Positions 14,815 to 23,684 of a DNA stretch of 64,000 nt are shown here, piece after piece. The notes under the pieces were generated by a model, which ran no database searches, was not told the DNA's origin, and saw only the letters and a list, made by a program, of their open reading frames with translations. The position numbers and the translations under genes are program-made. The first letter of the stretch is position 1. Each line of letters begins with the position of its first letter. The stretch comes from UBA1181 sp045226255. Lineage in GTDB: Bacteria; Bacteroidota; Bacteroidia; Bacteroidales; Paludibacteraceae. The stretch covers positions 82,049 through 146,048 of the forward strand of contig JBGVCG010000017.1 in NCBI GenBank assembly GCA_045226255.1, read 5' to 3'.

Positions 14815-17025
14815 ATGAAATGCCGGAAAGCTATATATTGGTTGCTCGCCATGGGGGCGTTCGTTTTGCCGAATACCCTATCCGCTGCGATGATCTCCTC
14901 CACCGATTTCGAGAAACAGCGGTCTGGAACCCCTATGTCCCGCACATTGTTCCAAGAGAATGGTTTCCAAACCGATTCGTGGGACAACGCCTTGGAGACC
15001 CGTACCGTCATTGACTCCACCCAGGCAGCTTCCGGTCTACAATCCATGCGGATCACCTACCCGAAGGGTGGCTATGGCCCTGAAGAGACGGGCTGCCAAG
15101 TAAAGCTGATGTTCACGAGCAGGGAGGAGGCTTATGCCTCTTACAACCTACGCTTTTCCGATAATTTCTCATGGGGAACAACCAGCTACGGCGGCAAACT
15201 GCCTGGCCTATGCGGTGGCGCCTGCTGCTCCGGAGGCGATCTGTGCGACGGAACGAACGGTTTCTCCGCACGCCTGATGTGGCGAGCGGGCGGCAAGGCG
15301 GTGCTCTATCTCTACCACATGGATAAGCCGGATAAGTACGGAGAGGACCATGATCTTCTCTATCCGGATGGTTCTTCTGTTGTTTTCGAACGTGGCAAAT
15401 GGTACCATATAGCGGAGCGTGTCAAGATCAACACAGACGGAGAGACCTATGACGGCGAGGTGGAGATCTGGGTGAACGGGAAGCAGGTTTTGCTGCTGAA
15501 AGGACTGCGTTTCACCTCCAATGGCGACAAGGTAGATAATCTCTATATCTCCACCTTCCACGGAGGCGATGATGAGACATGGTGCCCCACCGAGACCTGC
15601 TATACCTGGCTGGACGATATCCGCATAGGAACCACCTATGGGGATGTGGCCTACCAATCCTGCCGTAAGCCTGAATTGGGCATGGATAAGACGTTGTGCA
15701 CAGGCTCCAAGTCATATAAGTTCGCCCCTGATTGGCAGTCGGACGCCTTCCGTTATCAATGGCTGCGGAACGGGAAGCGCATATCCCAGGACCCTTCCAT
15801 CTCGGTTTGGGAGGAAGGAACGTATGTGTTGGTCGCGGATAGCGCCTGGTGTAGTAGGCGTGACACGGTCTCGCTGCTCTCCTCTTTGAAGCCCAATTTG
15901 GGAGAGGATCGGCTACTCTGCGCCTACTCCTTCGCCACCCTGCAGGCTGGCATCACCGATGACGCCTCTCTGCTCAAATATGAGTGGAGGAAAGATGGTA
16001 TCTTGCTGGACAATGCGAAACCATCCCTGCAAGTGAAGGATGCGGGCGTCTATCGTCTGACGGTCTCCTCCACGCAATGTGAGCCAGCTTCCGACGAAGT
16101 GACGGTTACCTCCGGATTGCTGGATGTGAAGGACGCCAAGGGAGTCGCCGGCGATATGGTAACGCTTGAGGTGACAGGAGAGGGCAACTATGTCTGGTAC
16201 AAAGACTCCCTGCTGCGGGAGAAGGTCGGAGAGGGCAATCTATGCACGTATGCGATCCCTGCGCAATCCTCCTACCTCTACGTGAAGGATGCCTCCGCCT
16301 ATACGGGCTATGTAGGCAAGAAACGGCTCACCACCAATGCATGGACCCGCACCGATTTCTCCGAATGGATGCTTTTCACGGTCTACAAGGAGCTGACCAT
16401 CGACTCCCTCTCCATCTATCCCTCCAAGAATCTGACCGCCGTCATTCGCGTGTTGGACGACGCCACGGGCGAGGTAGTCTCCTCCCGCACTTTCGAGAAC
16501 CTATCTCCGGGAGAGAACCGTTTGCCTATCAGCGTGACGTTGGCGCCAGGCAAGTACCGGATGGATGCCCAGGGAACCACAGCCCCGCTGTATCACTCCC
16601 ACACGGACGATGATATTGCCTTTCCGTATGAAATCGAAGGACTGATTTCCTTGGATGGGGCAAATCTGGCTTGGATCAACAATAAGCCTTGGTATCTCTA
16701 TTTCTACCATTGGCGGGTGTCATGCGGCAATGTCTGCGCCGCCACACCTGTGTTGCTGAGGAATACGGAAACCGTCTCTTCTCCTTCCGTAAAAGAGGAT
16801 CGCCTGATTATCTATCCTAAATACACGGATGGAGATCTATACATAGAGGGGTTAAGCGGAAAATCATCGATTAAAATCTATGCGCCTAACGGCAAGAAGA
16901 TGATCAGCCGTCGTCTAAAGCAGCCAGACGCCTATTTTTATCTAAATGACTGGAAAGCAGGAATCTATATGATTGTGATAGAAGACGAATCAGGGACTAT
17001 AAGCCGCCAAATAATGAAATTCTAA
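14815..17025 (+). CDS. Secreted polysaccharide lyase (PL14-like) with T9SS sorting domain
   Basis: A 736-residue exported protein. Residues 1-24 form a signal peptide (AMGAFVLPNTLSA). About 25-275 resemble polysaccharide lyase family 14-type alginate/glucuronan lyases: the characteristic GGKLPGL segment near residue 126, then cysteine-rich CGGACCSGGDLC, FSARLMWR and a terminal TWLDDIRIG. Two Ig/PKD-like beta modules follow (about 280-440), each with paired Cys such as CTGSKSYKF and CSRRD. A further beta region, including WYKDSLL and STYLYV-like strands, leads to a C-terminal T9SS type A sorting domain from about 665, with LIIYPKYTDGDLYIEGL and KAGIYMIVIEDESG. Export through the outer membrane by T9SS is inferred from that domain. 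The substrate (alginate, glucuronan or similar) is not certain, and the expected catalytic residues were not checked by alignment. Confidence 0.75.
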   Translation: MKCRKAIYWLLAMGAFVLPNTLSAAMISSTDFEKQRSGTPMSRTLFQENGFQTDSWDNALETRTVIDSTQAASGLQSMRITYPKGGYGPEETGCQVKLMFTSREEAYASYNLRFSDNFSWGTTSYGGKLPGLCGGACCSGGDLCDGTNGFSARLMWRAGGKAVLYLYHMDKPDKYGEDHDLLYPDGSSVVFERGKWYHIAERVKINTDGETYDGEVEIWVNGKQVLLLKGLRFTSNGDKVDNLYISTFHGGDDETWCPTETCYTWLDDIRIGTTYGDVAYQSCRKPELGMDKTLCTGSKSYKFAPDWQSDAFRYQWLRNGKRISQDPSISVWEEGTYVLVADSAWCSRRDTVSLLSSLKPNLGEDRLLCAYSFATLQAGITDDASLLKYEWRKDGILLDNAKPSLQVKDAGVYRLTVSSTQCEPASDEVTVTSGLLDVKDAKGVAGDMVTLEVTGEGNYVWYKDSLLREKVGEGNLCTYAIPAQSSYLYVKDASAYTGYVGKKRLTTNAWTRTDFSEWMLFTVYKELTIDSLSIYPSKNLTAVIRVLDDATGEVVSSRTFENLSPGENRLPISVTLAPGKYRMDAQGTTAPLYHSHTDDDIAFPYEIEGLISLDGANLAWINNKPWYLYFYHWRVSCGNVCAATPVLLRNTETVSSPSVKEDRLIIYPKYTDGDLYIEGLSGKSSIKIYAPNGKKMISRRLKQPDAYFYLNDWKAGIYMIVIEDESGTISRQIMKF

Positions 17026-17122
17026 CAAGTCGATTAAGGTTCCGCAATGATTAATTCGAAAGCAGATTACCCCTAAAAGAAATAATCTAGAAACATATTC
17101 TTTAATATAAGACTAAATTTCC

Positions 17123-17130
17123 TATCTTTG
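17123..17130 (+). promoter_or_regulatory. -7 promoter element of the GT4/esterase/ligase operon
   Basis: TATCTTTG is an exact match, with a partial TTTA box 18 bases upstream. The 5' leader of about 120 bases to the ATG at 17260 contains two small hairpins (CTAAC-TGT-GGTTAG near 17168 and CAACA-TC-TGTTG near 17200); no known riboswitch was recognised. Confidence 0.65.
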
Positions 17131-17259
17131 CACTCATAAATAATTTGAGTAATTTCACTCTTATAACTAACTGTGGTTAGTGTCGTTTTGCCATAGACAA
17201 CATCTGTTGTAAATCGATAAGAGACGACGATAGAGCGGTAATTGTTGGATGTGAGGCTG

Positions 17260-18390
17260 ATGTCTAAAGGGAAGGTTTTACATATATCGAAATTTTATCC
17301 ACCTTATAAAGGGGGAATCGAGGACGTATGTTATAGCATCGTCAGCTCCATGGCTGATTATGAACATTGCGTATTGTGCTTTAATACAGGGAAGAACAAT
17401 ATTGAGGAACAATATGAAGGAGTTCATGTGTATCGTTTGGGCGTGCAGATGCAGAAGTACAGCCAGCCCATCTCATTCTCCTATCCCAATACGTTAAAGA
17501 AGATATTGCGGGAATTTCAGCCCGACATCATACACCTCCATACGCCTAATCCGTATGCATCCCTACTTGTTTGCCACTATATTCCGGACAACGTGAAATT
17601 GATTGTGCACTGGCACTCCGACATCGTGAAGCAGCAGTTTACTTACACTGCGTTCAAGCCTTTCGAACAGAAATTGCTGGAGCGGGCGGATTCCATTTTC
17701 GCTACAAGTCCGAATTATGCGGAACATTCCATTCCACTAAAGCAATTCAAGAATAAAGTGATCATTGTACCTAACGGAATCAATGAAAAGAAGATTTCCG
17801 TTCGGGAAGGGGATGACGAGAAGATAGCGGAAATCAAGCGCAAGTACGATAACAAGGACATTATATTCTTCATGGGCCGCCATGTAGCCTACAAAGGTAT
17901 TGACAGGTTGATCGCAGCTGAAAAAGAGATTTCTTCAGACTGTGTGATCCTCATTGCGGGTGAAGGTCCGTTGTCAAACGAGTTGAAGACGAATACCAAC
18001 TCCAAAAGAATCCATTTCATCGGAAAAATCAGCGATGACGAGGTACGTTTGTATATGCGTGCGGCCTCTGTGTTCGCCTTCCCTTCCATCACGAAGAACG
18101 AAGCGTTCGGTATCGTATTGGCTGAAGCGATGTACTGCGGGACACCTCCTGTCTTGTTCTCCATCGAAGGATCTGGTGTGAATTGGTTGAATCAGAACGG
18201 TACCACCGGCATCGAGGTCGCCAACGGTGATGTGCACGCTTTTGCCGAAGCTATTGATAAACTATTGCAGAATAAAGACAATATCCGTGATAAAATGGGC
18301 GAGCGGGCCCATGACCTTATCGCAGAGAAGTTCACGATGACACGAATCAAAGGGGTCATCATGAAGGAATATGATTTACTCATACAGTAA
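17260..18390 (+). CDS. Family 4 glycosyltransferase
   Basis: A GT-B fold retaining glycosyltransferase of 376 residues. I chose the ATG at 17260 (MSKGKVLHISKFYPPYKGG); the TTG six codons upstream only adds an atypical extension. Visible features are the N-terminal glycine loop FYPPYKGGIEDV, HLHTPNPYASL, the HWHSDIVKQ acceptor-side segment, the GRHVAYKGIDRLI hinge and the E-x7-E motif region ITKNEAFGIVLAEAMYCG. These features are those of mannosyl- or glucosyltransferases that use a nucleotide sugar. It heads a cluster with an esterase, a PaaK-like ligase and an acyltransferase, suggesting a glycolipid or acylated glycan. Donor and acceptor are unknown. Confidence 0.9.
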   Translation: MSKGKVLHISKFYPPYKGGIEDVCYSIVSSMADYEHCVLCFNTGKNNIEEQYEGVHVYRLGVQMQKYSQPISFSYPNTLKKILREFQPDIIHLHTPNPYASLLVCHYIPDNVKLIVHWHSDIVKQQFTYTAFKPFEQKLLERADSIFATSPNYAEHSIPLKQFKNKVIIVPNGINEKKISVREGDDEKIAEIKRKYDNKDIIFFMGRHVAYKGIDRLIAAEKEISSDCVILIAGEGPLSNELKTNTNSKRIHFIGKISDDEVRLYMRAASVFAFPSITKNEAFGIVLAEAMYCGTPPVLFSIEGSGVNWLNQNGTTGIEVANGDVHAFAEAIDKLLQNKDNIRDKMGERAHDLIAEKFTMTRIKGVIMKEYDLLIQ

Positions 18391-19262
18391 TGCCCATGAT
18401 AAGATTAGCACATTTCCTTTTGTTGCTGTCTTTCTCCTTGTGCATACACGCCCAATATGAGGTTGTTAAATTGTGGGATAATCACCCCACCCGTAAGGAG
18501 AAACGTCCGGAACTGAGGGTATTCGCTCCGGCCGATTCTTTGCGTAATGGTACTTGTGTCCTGATTTGCCCAGGGGGCAGCTATCATCATTTGGGTCTAC
18601 AAAACGAGGGTTCGGAAGTGGCGGAATACCTGCGACAGTGGGGAATCACCGCCGTGGTACTGCGTTACCGCGTCGCCATGCGTGGCAACCATCATCCCGC
18701 AATGATCGAAGATTTCCAGCGTGCTGTACAGATTCTGCGCGAAAATGCGGATAGATTCGGCATCGACCCACACAAATTGGGTTGTATGGGCTTTTCCGCC
18801 GGAGGTCATTTGGTCACAATGGGGGGCGCCTACGCTTCCCACAATTTTTTGGCCGATCGGGGTATCCATACTTCAGTCAACCTGCGTCCCGACTTCGTCT
18901 GCCCCATCTACCCTGTCGTTTCCATGCAGGATAGCATCGCCCATGTGAAGTCCAGGAGAAACCTCCTCGGCGAAGGTTTTACGAAAGCGATGGCGGATAG
19001 TTTCTCGATGGAAAGGCAAATTCCTGAAAATATGCCACCCGTTTTTCTGCTCGCCTGCAAGGATGACGATGTGGTCGATTATAGAAATACCGTTGTGTTG
19101 CGCAATGCGTTGGCACAAAAAAACATACCCTGCGAGTTCCATCTGTTCGAACAGGGAGGTCATGGGTTCGGCATGATACGGACAAGATCCGCAGAGACCA
19201 ACCAATGGGGATTGCTGTTTAAGAAATGGCTCATCCAAAACGGTTTCTTGCCCAATAAATAG
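18390..19262 (+). CDS. Secreted alpha/beta-hydrolase, esterase/acetylesterase type
   Basis: A 290-residue serine hydrolase with an N-terminal signal peptide (LAHFLLLLSFSLCIHAQ). The nucleophile motif is GFSAGG (in MGFSAGGHLV), preceded by an oxyanion HGG-equivalent CPGGSYHH, with acid Asp in ACKDDDVVDYRN and His in GGHGFGM. The layout fits the esterase/lipase group that includes the acetyl-xylan and BD-FAE type carbohydrate esterases. The start ATG overlaps the previous stop by one base (TAATG), so translation is coupled. Either a glycan deacetylase or a lipid esterase is possible from the context. Confidence 0.85.
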   Translation: MPMIRLAHFLLLLSFSLCIHAQYEVVKLWDNHPTRKEKRPELRVFAPADSLRNGTCVLICPGGSYHHLGLQNEGSEVAEYLRQWGITAVVLRYRVAMRGNHHPAMIEDFQRAVQILRENADRFGIDPHKLGCMGFSAGGHLVTMGGAYASHNFLADRGIHTSVNLRPDFVCPIYPVVSMQDSIAHVKSRRNLLGEGFTKAMADSFSMERQIPENMPPVFLLACKDDDVVDYRNTVVLRNALAQKNIPCEFHLFEQGGHGFGMIRTRSAETNQWGLLFKKWLIQNGFLPNK

Positions 19263-19267
19263 AGAAA

Positions 19268-19274
19268 AAGGAGG
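19268..19274 (+). promoter_or_regulatory. Strong Shine-Dalgarno for the PaaK-like gene
   Basis: AAGGAGG ends 8 bases before the ATG at 19283. Good Shine-Dalgarno sequences are uncommon in Bacteroidota, and this one selects the ATG over the GTG two codons upstream. Confidence 0.75.
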
Positions 19275-19282
19275 ACGTGTAT

Positions 19283-20578
19283 ATGAATTTGGTTCCAGAA
19301 ATTGAATTTCAGCCAAGGAACGTGATCAAAGCGTTCCAAGAAGAAAAGTTGAGGGAGGATTTGGCCTATCTATCCTCCAAATCTCTGTTCTACAAAGATT
19401 TATTCGCAAAAAACCATATCGATGTGGCAAAGGTTAAGACCTTGGAGGACTTGCGTCTAATCCCCTTCACAACCAAAGAGGACCTGCAGACGAGGAACAA
19501 GGATTTCTTCTGCGTCGAGCCTTCCGAAATCAGGGATTACATCACCACCTCCGGCACACTGAGCGACCCGACCACCTTCGCCATGACGGAGAAAGACCTC
19601 GTGCGCCTCGCCTACAATGAGGCGATCTCCTTCACAGGGACAGGCGGACACCCGGGTGAGATATACCAACTGATGACAACGATCGACAAACGCTTTATGG
19701 CTGGATACGCCTACTGCTTGGGCATACGCATGATGGGTGCGGGCTTGGTGCGCGTCGGCAATGGCATACCGGAGCTGCAATGGGACACCATCAAGCGAAT
19801 CCAACCGGACGCTATCATCTGCGTCCCTTCCTTTATCCTGCGCATCATCAAATTCGCCGAGGAACACGGCATCGATTATAAGAACTGCAGTGTGAAAAAA
19901 GCCGTTTGCATCGGGGAAAATCTCCGAAACGACGATTTCTCACTGAATCTGTTGGGAACGAAAATCAAGGAGAAATGGGACATCGAATTATACTCCACCT
20001 ACGCTTCCACCGAGATGAGCACCTCTTTCTGTGAGTGCTCGGCAGGAAAGGGAGGACACCATCATCCGGAACTGATTATATGCGAATTGATCGATGAAAA
20101 CGGCAATCCTGTGAACGAAGGAGAGGCCGGCGAGTTGGTCGTCACAACGTTAGGCGTGGAGGGCATGCCACTGCTTCGCTTCCGTACGGGCGATGTGGCG
20201 AGGTTCCATTACGAACCATGTTCCTGCGGACGCACCACCATGCGTATCAGCCCGATCATCGGCAGGAAAAAGCAGATGATCAAGTTCAAGGGCACGACGC
20301 TCTATCCAGCCTCCGTGTTCGACGTGTTGGATAACGCGGATTACGTGGAGAATTACCTGGTCGAGGTATCGTCCAACGAAATAGGGATGGACCATCTCAC
20401 CGTATACATCGGCGTGAAGAATCCGAACGAGAACATGATCAAAGACCTGAAGGACCATTTCAGAGCCAAACTGCGTGTGGCGCCGGATGTGATGTTCAAG
20501 CCTATCGAGGAGATTCACAAGATCCAATTCCCTGAGATGAATAGAAAACCCGTTAAGTTTATCGATAAAAGAAAATGA
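19283..20578 (+). CDS. PaaK-like adenylate-forming acid-CoA ligase
   Basis: A 431-residue ANL-superfamily enzyme of the phenylacetate-CoA ligase type, which activates a carboxylic acid to its acyl-adenylate and then a thioester. Motifs seen are the P-loop-like TTSGTLSDPT, the YSTYASTEM adenine motif, the GELVVTT segment and RFRTGDVARF (hinge/ribose Asp), followed by a CSCGRTTMRISPIIGRKKQMIKFKG core and a C-terminal lid domain. The conserved C-x-C-GR Cys pair is typical of the PaaK group. It is followed by an acyltransferase with a four-base overlap, so the product is probably passed to that enzyme. The true acid substrate is unknown; phenylacetate catabolism is not indicated, because no other paa gene is present. 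Confidence 0.88.
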   Translation: MNLVPEIEFQPRNVIKAFQEEKLREDLAYLSSKSLFYKDLFAKNHIDVAKVKTLEDLRLIPFTTKEDLQTRNKDFFCVEPSEIRDYITTSGTLSDPTTFAMTEKDLVRLAYNEAISFTGTGGHPGEIYQLMTTIDKRFMAGYAYCLGIRMMGAGLVRVGNGIPELQWDTIKRIQPDAIICVPSFILRIIKFAEEHGIDYKNCSVKKAVCIGENLRNDDFSLNLLGTKIKEKWDIELYSTYASTEMSTSFCECSAGKGGHHHPELIICELIDENGNPVNEGEAGELVVTTLGVEGMPLLRFRTGDVARFHYEPCSCGRTTMRISPIIGRKKQMIKFKGTTLYPASVFDVLDNADYVENYLVEVSSNEIGMDHLTVYIGVKNPNENMIKDLKDHFRAKLRVAPDVMFKPIEEIHKIQFPEMNRKPVKFIDKRK

Positions 20579-21720
20579 CTATGATTGGAACTTTCAATTT
20601 CGAACCAGTTCGCCCCTACAACGACTCGGAGGTTCCCGCCGCAATGAAGGCGATCATCGAGGATCCATTCTTCCCGATGGTGGTGAAGTATTGTTTGCCC
20701 GATGCGAACATCGATGAAGTGAATCGTGCATTATCGCAGATTAAGACGGTCGATGAGTTTCAAACCCGTGTCATGTACCCAGCCATCCAAGCTGTCATCT
20801 CAAAAAGCACAGATGGCATTTCCTTCGATGGATTCGATAAAATTGACGATGTGAAGCGTCATATCTTCATCGCCAACCACCGCGACATCGCATTGGATTC
20901 GGCGATCCTGGACCTGCTGCTGTACGAACATAAAATCAAGACGTGCCAAATCACTTTCGGCAGCAACCTGATGAAAGGGAACCTTGTCATCAACATCGGC
21001 AAACTGAACAAGATGTTCCGCATTATCCGTGGAGGTAACATCAAAGATTTTTACAGAAACTCACTGGAGGTTTCCGCCTATATGCGCCACGTGGTGACCG
21101 AACTGGACGAGTCGGTATGGATCGCCCAACGCAATGGCCGGACCAAGGATGGCAACGACAAGACGGAGATGGGGGTTCTGAAGATGTTCTCCCTCAGTAG
21201 CGATAAGGGATTCGTGGACAATCTCGATGAACTGAGCATCACGCCCGTCGCCGTCTCCTACGAATACGAGCCTTGCGATTTCCTCAAAACGGCGGAGTTA
21301 TACATCTCCAGGCTCCAAAAGTACGTGAAGGGAGAGAATGAGGACCTGAACAGCATCCTTACAGGTATCCAGCAAAAGAAGGGAAAGGTGCATCTCGCCA
21401 TGACGGAGCCTATCTCAAGGAAGGAACTTGAAATCTGCGATGAAAAGGAGAAAAATGAGAAGATGGTCGCCTTGGCATCCATGATCGACCAACGCATTTA
21501 CAAGAGCTACAAATTGTTCAAGACGAATTATATCGCATACGATATCCTCAATGGAGGAAATACATTCGCCGACCAATATTCGGCAGACGAAAAGAAGGAT
21601 TTCATCGCCTATATGAACGATGGATTGGCCCATATCGGCATTGAGGCGGAACCATCAGAATTGGAACAGATCTTCCTTCGGATCTACGCCAACCCAGTTG
21701 TGAACTGCAGTGTTCATTAA
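20575..21720 (+). CDS. 1-acylglycerol-3-phosphate-type acyltransferase (PlsC-like)
   Basis: A 381-residue PlsC-family acyltransferase. The catalytic motif HRDIALD (H-x4-D type, within IANHRDIALDSAI) is seen about a quarter of the way in; an IRGGNIKDFYRNSL segment and a WIAQRNGRTKDG segment correspond to the later acyltransferase blocks. It is longer than ordinary PlsC (about 250 residues), with an extra C-terminal helical region of unknown role. It shares the ATGA overlap with the PaaK-like ligase, so the two may build one acyl transfer step. Two candidate starts, ATG at 20575 and ATG at 20581, are two codons apart; the first gives the overlap. Confidence 0.82.
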   Translation: MTMIGTFNFEPVRPYNDSEVPAAMKAIIEDPFFPMVVKYCLPDANIDEVNRALSQIKTVDEFQTRVMYPAIQAVISKSTDGISFDGFDKIDDVKRHIFIANHRDIALDSAILDLLLYEHKIKTCQITFGSNLMKGNLVINIGKLNKMFRIIRGGNIKDFYRNSLEVSAYMRHVVTELDESVWIAQRNGRTKDGNDKTEMGVLKMFSLSSDKGFVDNLDELSITPVAVSYEYEPCDFLKTAELYISRLQKYVKGENEDLNSILTGIQQKKGKVHLAMTEPISRKELEICDEKEKNEKMVALASMIDQRIYKSYKLFKTNYIAYDILNGGNTFADQYSADEKKDFIAYMNDGLAHIGIEAEPSELEQIFLRIYANPVVNCSVH

Positions 21721-21820
21721 AAAAATAAAGGCGGTTCCCATAAGGACTCACCCTAACAAAGCATTAACTGTTTTTCACAACTCCATCTACCATTGCCCAT
21801 ACAAAATCATCCAAAATTTA

Positions 21821-21828
21821 TAACTTTG
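21821..21828 (+). promoter_or_regulatory. -7 promoter element of the argF'/Bax-inhibitor operon
   Basis: TAACTTTG matches TAnnTTTG, 34 bases before the ATG at 21863. Confidence 0.6.
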
Positions 21829-21862
21829 CGAAAGGAAAGATTAGTCATAAATAACATAAAAG

Positions 21863-22816
21863 ATGAGGAAATTATTAATGGCCCAAGACTTGGGCGACTT
21901 AAACAAGGCGGTAAAAGAGGCTTTAGAAATCAAGAAAAACAGATACGCCTATAAGCATTTGGGCGAAAACAAAACGCTCTTATGCGTCTTCTTCAACAAC
22001 AGTCTCCGCACACGCCTTAGCACCCAAAAAGCGGGTATGAACTTAGGCATGAACACAATAGTGCTTGATGTGAACCAGGGTGCATGGAAATTGGAGACGG
22101 AAAGGGGTGTCGTTATGGATGGTGATAAATCAGAGCACTTGCTCGAAGCCATTCCTGTCATGGCATCATTCTGCGATGTGATCGGTGTACGCTCTTTCGC
22201 CCGCTTCGAGAACAAAGAATTCGATTACCAAGAAACGATCCTGAATCAGTTCATCAAGTATTCAGGCAAACCAGTATTCAGCATGGAGTCTGCTACCGCA
22301 CATCCACTGCAGGCCTTCGCAGACCTCATCACTATTGAAGAGTACAAGAAAAAGGAGCGTCCGAAAGTTGTTTTGACATGGGCACCTCATCCACGCGCAC
22401 TTCCTCAAGCAGTGCCTAACTCATTCGCCGATTTCATGAATGAGGCAAACGTGGATTTGGTCATCACTCATCCCAAAGGTTATGAGTTGAGTGAAAAGTT
22501 TGTCCGCAATGCCAAAATCGAATATGATCAGGACAAAGCATTGGCAGGCGCCGACTTTGTCTATGCGAAAAACTGGTCAGCTTACCAAGACCCCAATTAC
22601 GGACAGATCTTGAGCAAGGATATGTCTTGGACCATCAGCACGGAAAAGATGGCCCTCACTAACAATGCCTACTTCATGCATTGCTTGCCTGTGCGCCGCA
22701 ACATGATTGTGACAGACGACGTGATTGAGAGTCCACAGTCATTGGTGATCCCAGAGGCCGCCAACCGAGAGATCTCCGCCGAGACTGTAATCAAACGTAT
22801 TCTAGAAGCATTATAA
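21863..22816 (+). CDS. argF': N-succinylornithine carbamoyltransferase
   Basis: A 317-residue transcarbamylase of the Bacteroidota arginine route, which acts on N-succinyl-L-ornithine rather than free ornithine. Motifs are FFNNSLRTRLSTQKAG (carbamoyl-phosphate loop), GAWKLETERG, HPLQAFADLITI and MHCLPVRRNMIV near the C-terminus. In Bacteroides fragilis a proline near position 90 excludes the acetyl substrate. By my alignment the equivalent here is Ser90 (GDKSEHLL). Published mutants of the related acetylornithine enzyme that change the equivalent Glu to small residues gain succinylornithine activity, so Ser is compatible with this call. It has its own promoter-like element and is followed at 16 bases by a Bax-inhibitor-like gene. 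Confidence 0.93.
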   Translation: MRKLLMAQDLGDLNKAVKEALEIKKNRYAYKHLGENKTLLCVFFNNSLRTRLSTQKAGMNLGMNTIVLDVNQGAWKLETERGVVMDGDKSEHLLEAIPVMASFCDVIGVRSFARFENKEFDYQETILNQFIKYSGKPVFSMESATAHPLQAFADLITIEEYKKKERPKVVLTWAPHPRALPQAVPNSFADFMNEANVDLVITHPKGYELSEKFVRNAKIEYDQDKALAGADFVYAKNWSAYQDPNYGQILSKDMSWTISTEKMALTNNAYFMHCLPVRRNMIVTDDVIESPQSLVIPEAANREISAETVIKRILEAL

Positions 22817-22832
22817 ATAAAATCAACATCTT

Positions 22833-23552
22833 ATGGAAAACTACAATTTCACCGAAAGCAAAGATTTGAATCAGTTGGAGGTGCAATCCGCACAACGCAC
22901 ACTGTTAAAGAACGTCTATTGGTGGATGGCCCTCGCACTCGTCGTGACGGGCTTGACCTCCTTCTATGTAGCCTCCTCGGAACGAGCAATTCAAGTCATC
23001 TACGGTTCCTCAATGGTATTCTACGGCTTGATTATCGCAGAATTCATCTTGGTGGTTGTCCTCTCCAGCATGATCAATAAATTGTCATTTGCCGCCGCCG
23101 GAATCATGTTCGTCGTTTATTCCATTGTGAATGGACTGACCTTGAGTGTCTTGCTAATCGCCTACACTTCCGAGTCTGTGGCAACCGCATTTTTCATCAC
23201 CGCAGGAACCTTCACCGTCATGGCATTGGTGGGACATTTCACCCAAAAGGATCTAACATCCATCGGACAAATCCTAACAATGGCCCTTATCGGATTGGTT
23301 ATCGCTACTATTGTGAACTTGTTCATCGGAAGCTCCCAATTCCAGTATATCCTCTCTTACGTGGGAGTGCTCGTTTTTGTGGGTTTAACCGCCTATGACG
23401 CGCAAAAAATTAAAAACATGATCGCAGTTTATGGTAATGAAGTGAATGAGCATAGCCAAAAGATCGCACTGCTCGGCGCATTAGATCTTTACTTGGACTT
23501 CATCAATCTCTTAATTTACATCCTGCGAATTATGGGTAAAAGAAGAAGCTAA
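22833..23552 (+). CDS. Bax inhibitor-1/YccA family membrane protein
   Basis: A 239-residue protein with seven predicted transmembrane helices. The N-terminal soluble stub leads into TLLKNVYWWMALALVVTGL, and the characteristic late segment GLTAYDAQKIKNM, with the acidic residues in the last helices (LDLYLDFINLL), is present. Family members are proton-sensitive calcium leak channels or bind FtsH (YccA). It follows argF' by 16 bases and precedes a terminator hairpin. Length is normal. Confidence 0.9.
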   Translation: MENYNFTESKDLNQLEVQSAQRTLLKNVYWWMALALVVTGLTSFYVASSERAIQVIYGSSMVFYGLIIAEFILVVVLSSMINKLSFAAAGIMFVVYSIVNGLTLSVLLIAYTSESVATAFFITAGTFTVMALVGHFTQKDLTSIGQILTMALIGLVIATIVNLFIGSSQFQYILSYVGVLVFVGLTAYDAQKIKNMIAVYGNEVNEHSQKIALLGALDLYLDFINLLIYILRIMGKRRS

Positions 23553-23578
23553 TACATTGCATCATTTATTTATGACAA

Positions 23579-23609
23579 GAGGGCGTATCAAAGCTGATAT
23601 GCCCTCTTT
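23579..23609 (+). terminator. Terminator after the Bax-inhibitor-like gene
   Basis: A 12-base stem with one G-T wobble, GAGGGCGTATCA / TGATATGCCCTC, with an AAGC loop and only a short TTT tail. It is 26 bases beyond the stop codon. Confidence 0.7.
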
Positions 23610-23625
23610 CCGTATAAGACAGCAA

Positions 23626-23655
23626 AAAGCCTCAACTTCCACAAGTTGGGGCTTT
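23626..23655 (-). terminator. Terminator of the CE6 esterase gene (minus strand)
   Basis: A 13-pair arm AAAGCCCCAACTT / AAGTTGAGGCTTT (one mismatch) with a GTGG loop, read on the minus strand, is followed by TTGC after the TTT arm. It sits 30 bases past the minus-strand stop at 23685. Confidence 0.7.
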
Positions 23656-23684
23656 CGCTATAATTAGAGTATTTTACTTCTCTT

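Noticed and set aside
17242..17259. TTG start six codons before the GT4 gene
   Set aside because: The ATG at 17260 begins at the conserved N-terminal strand of GT4 proteins; the extension has no homology pattern.
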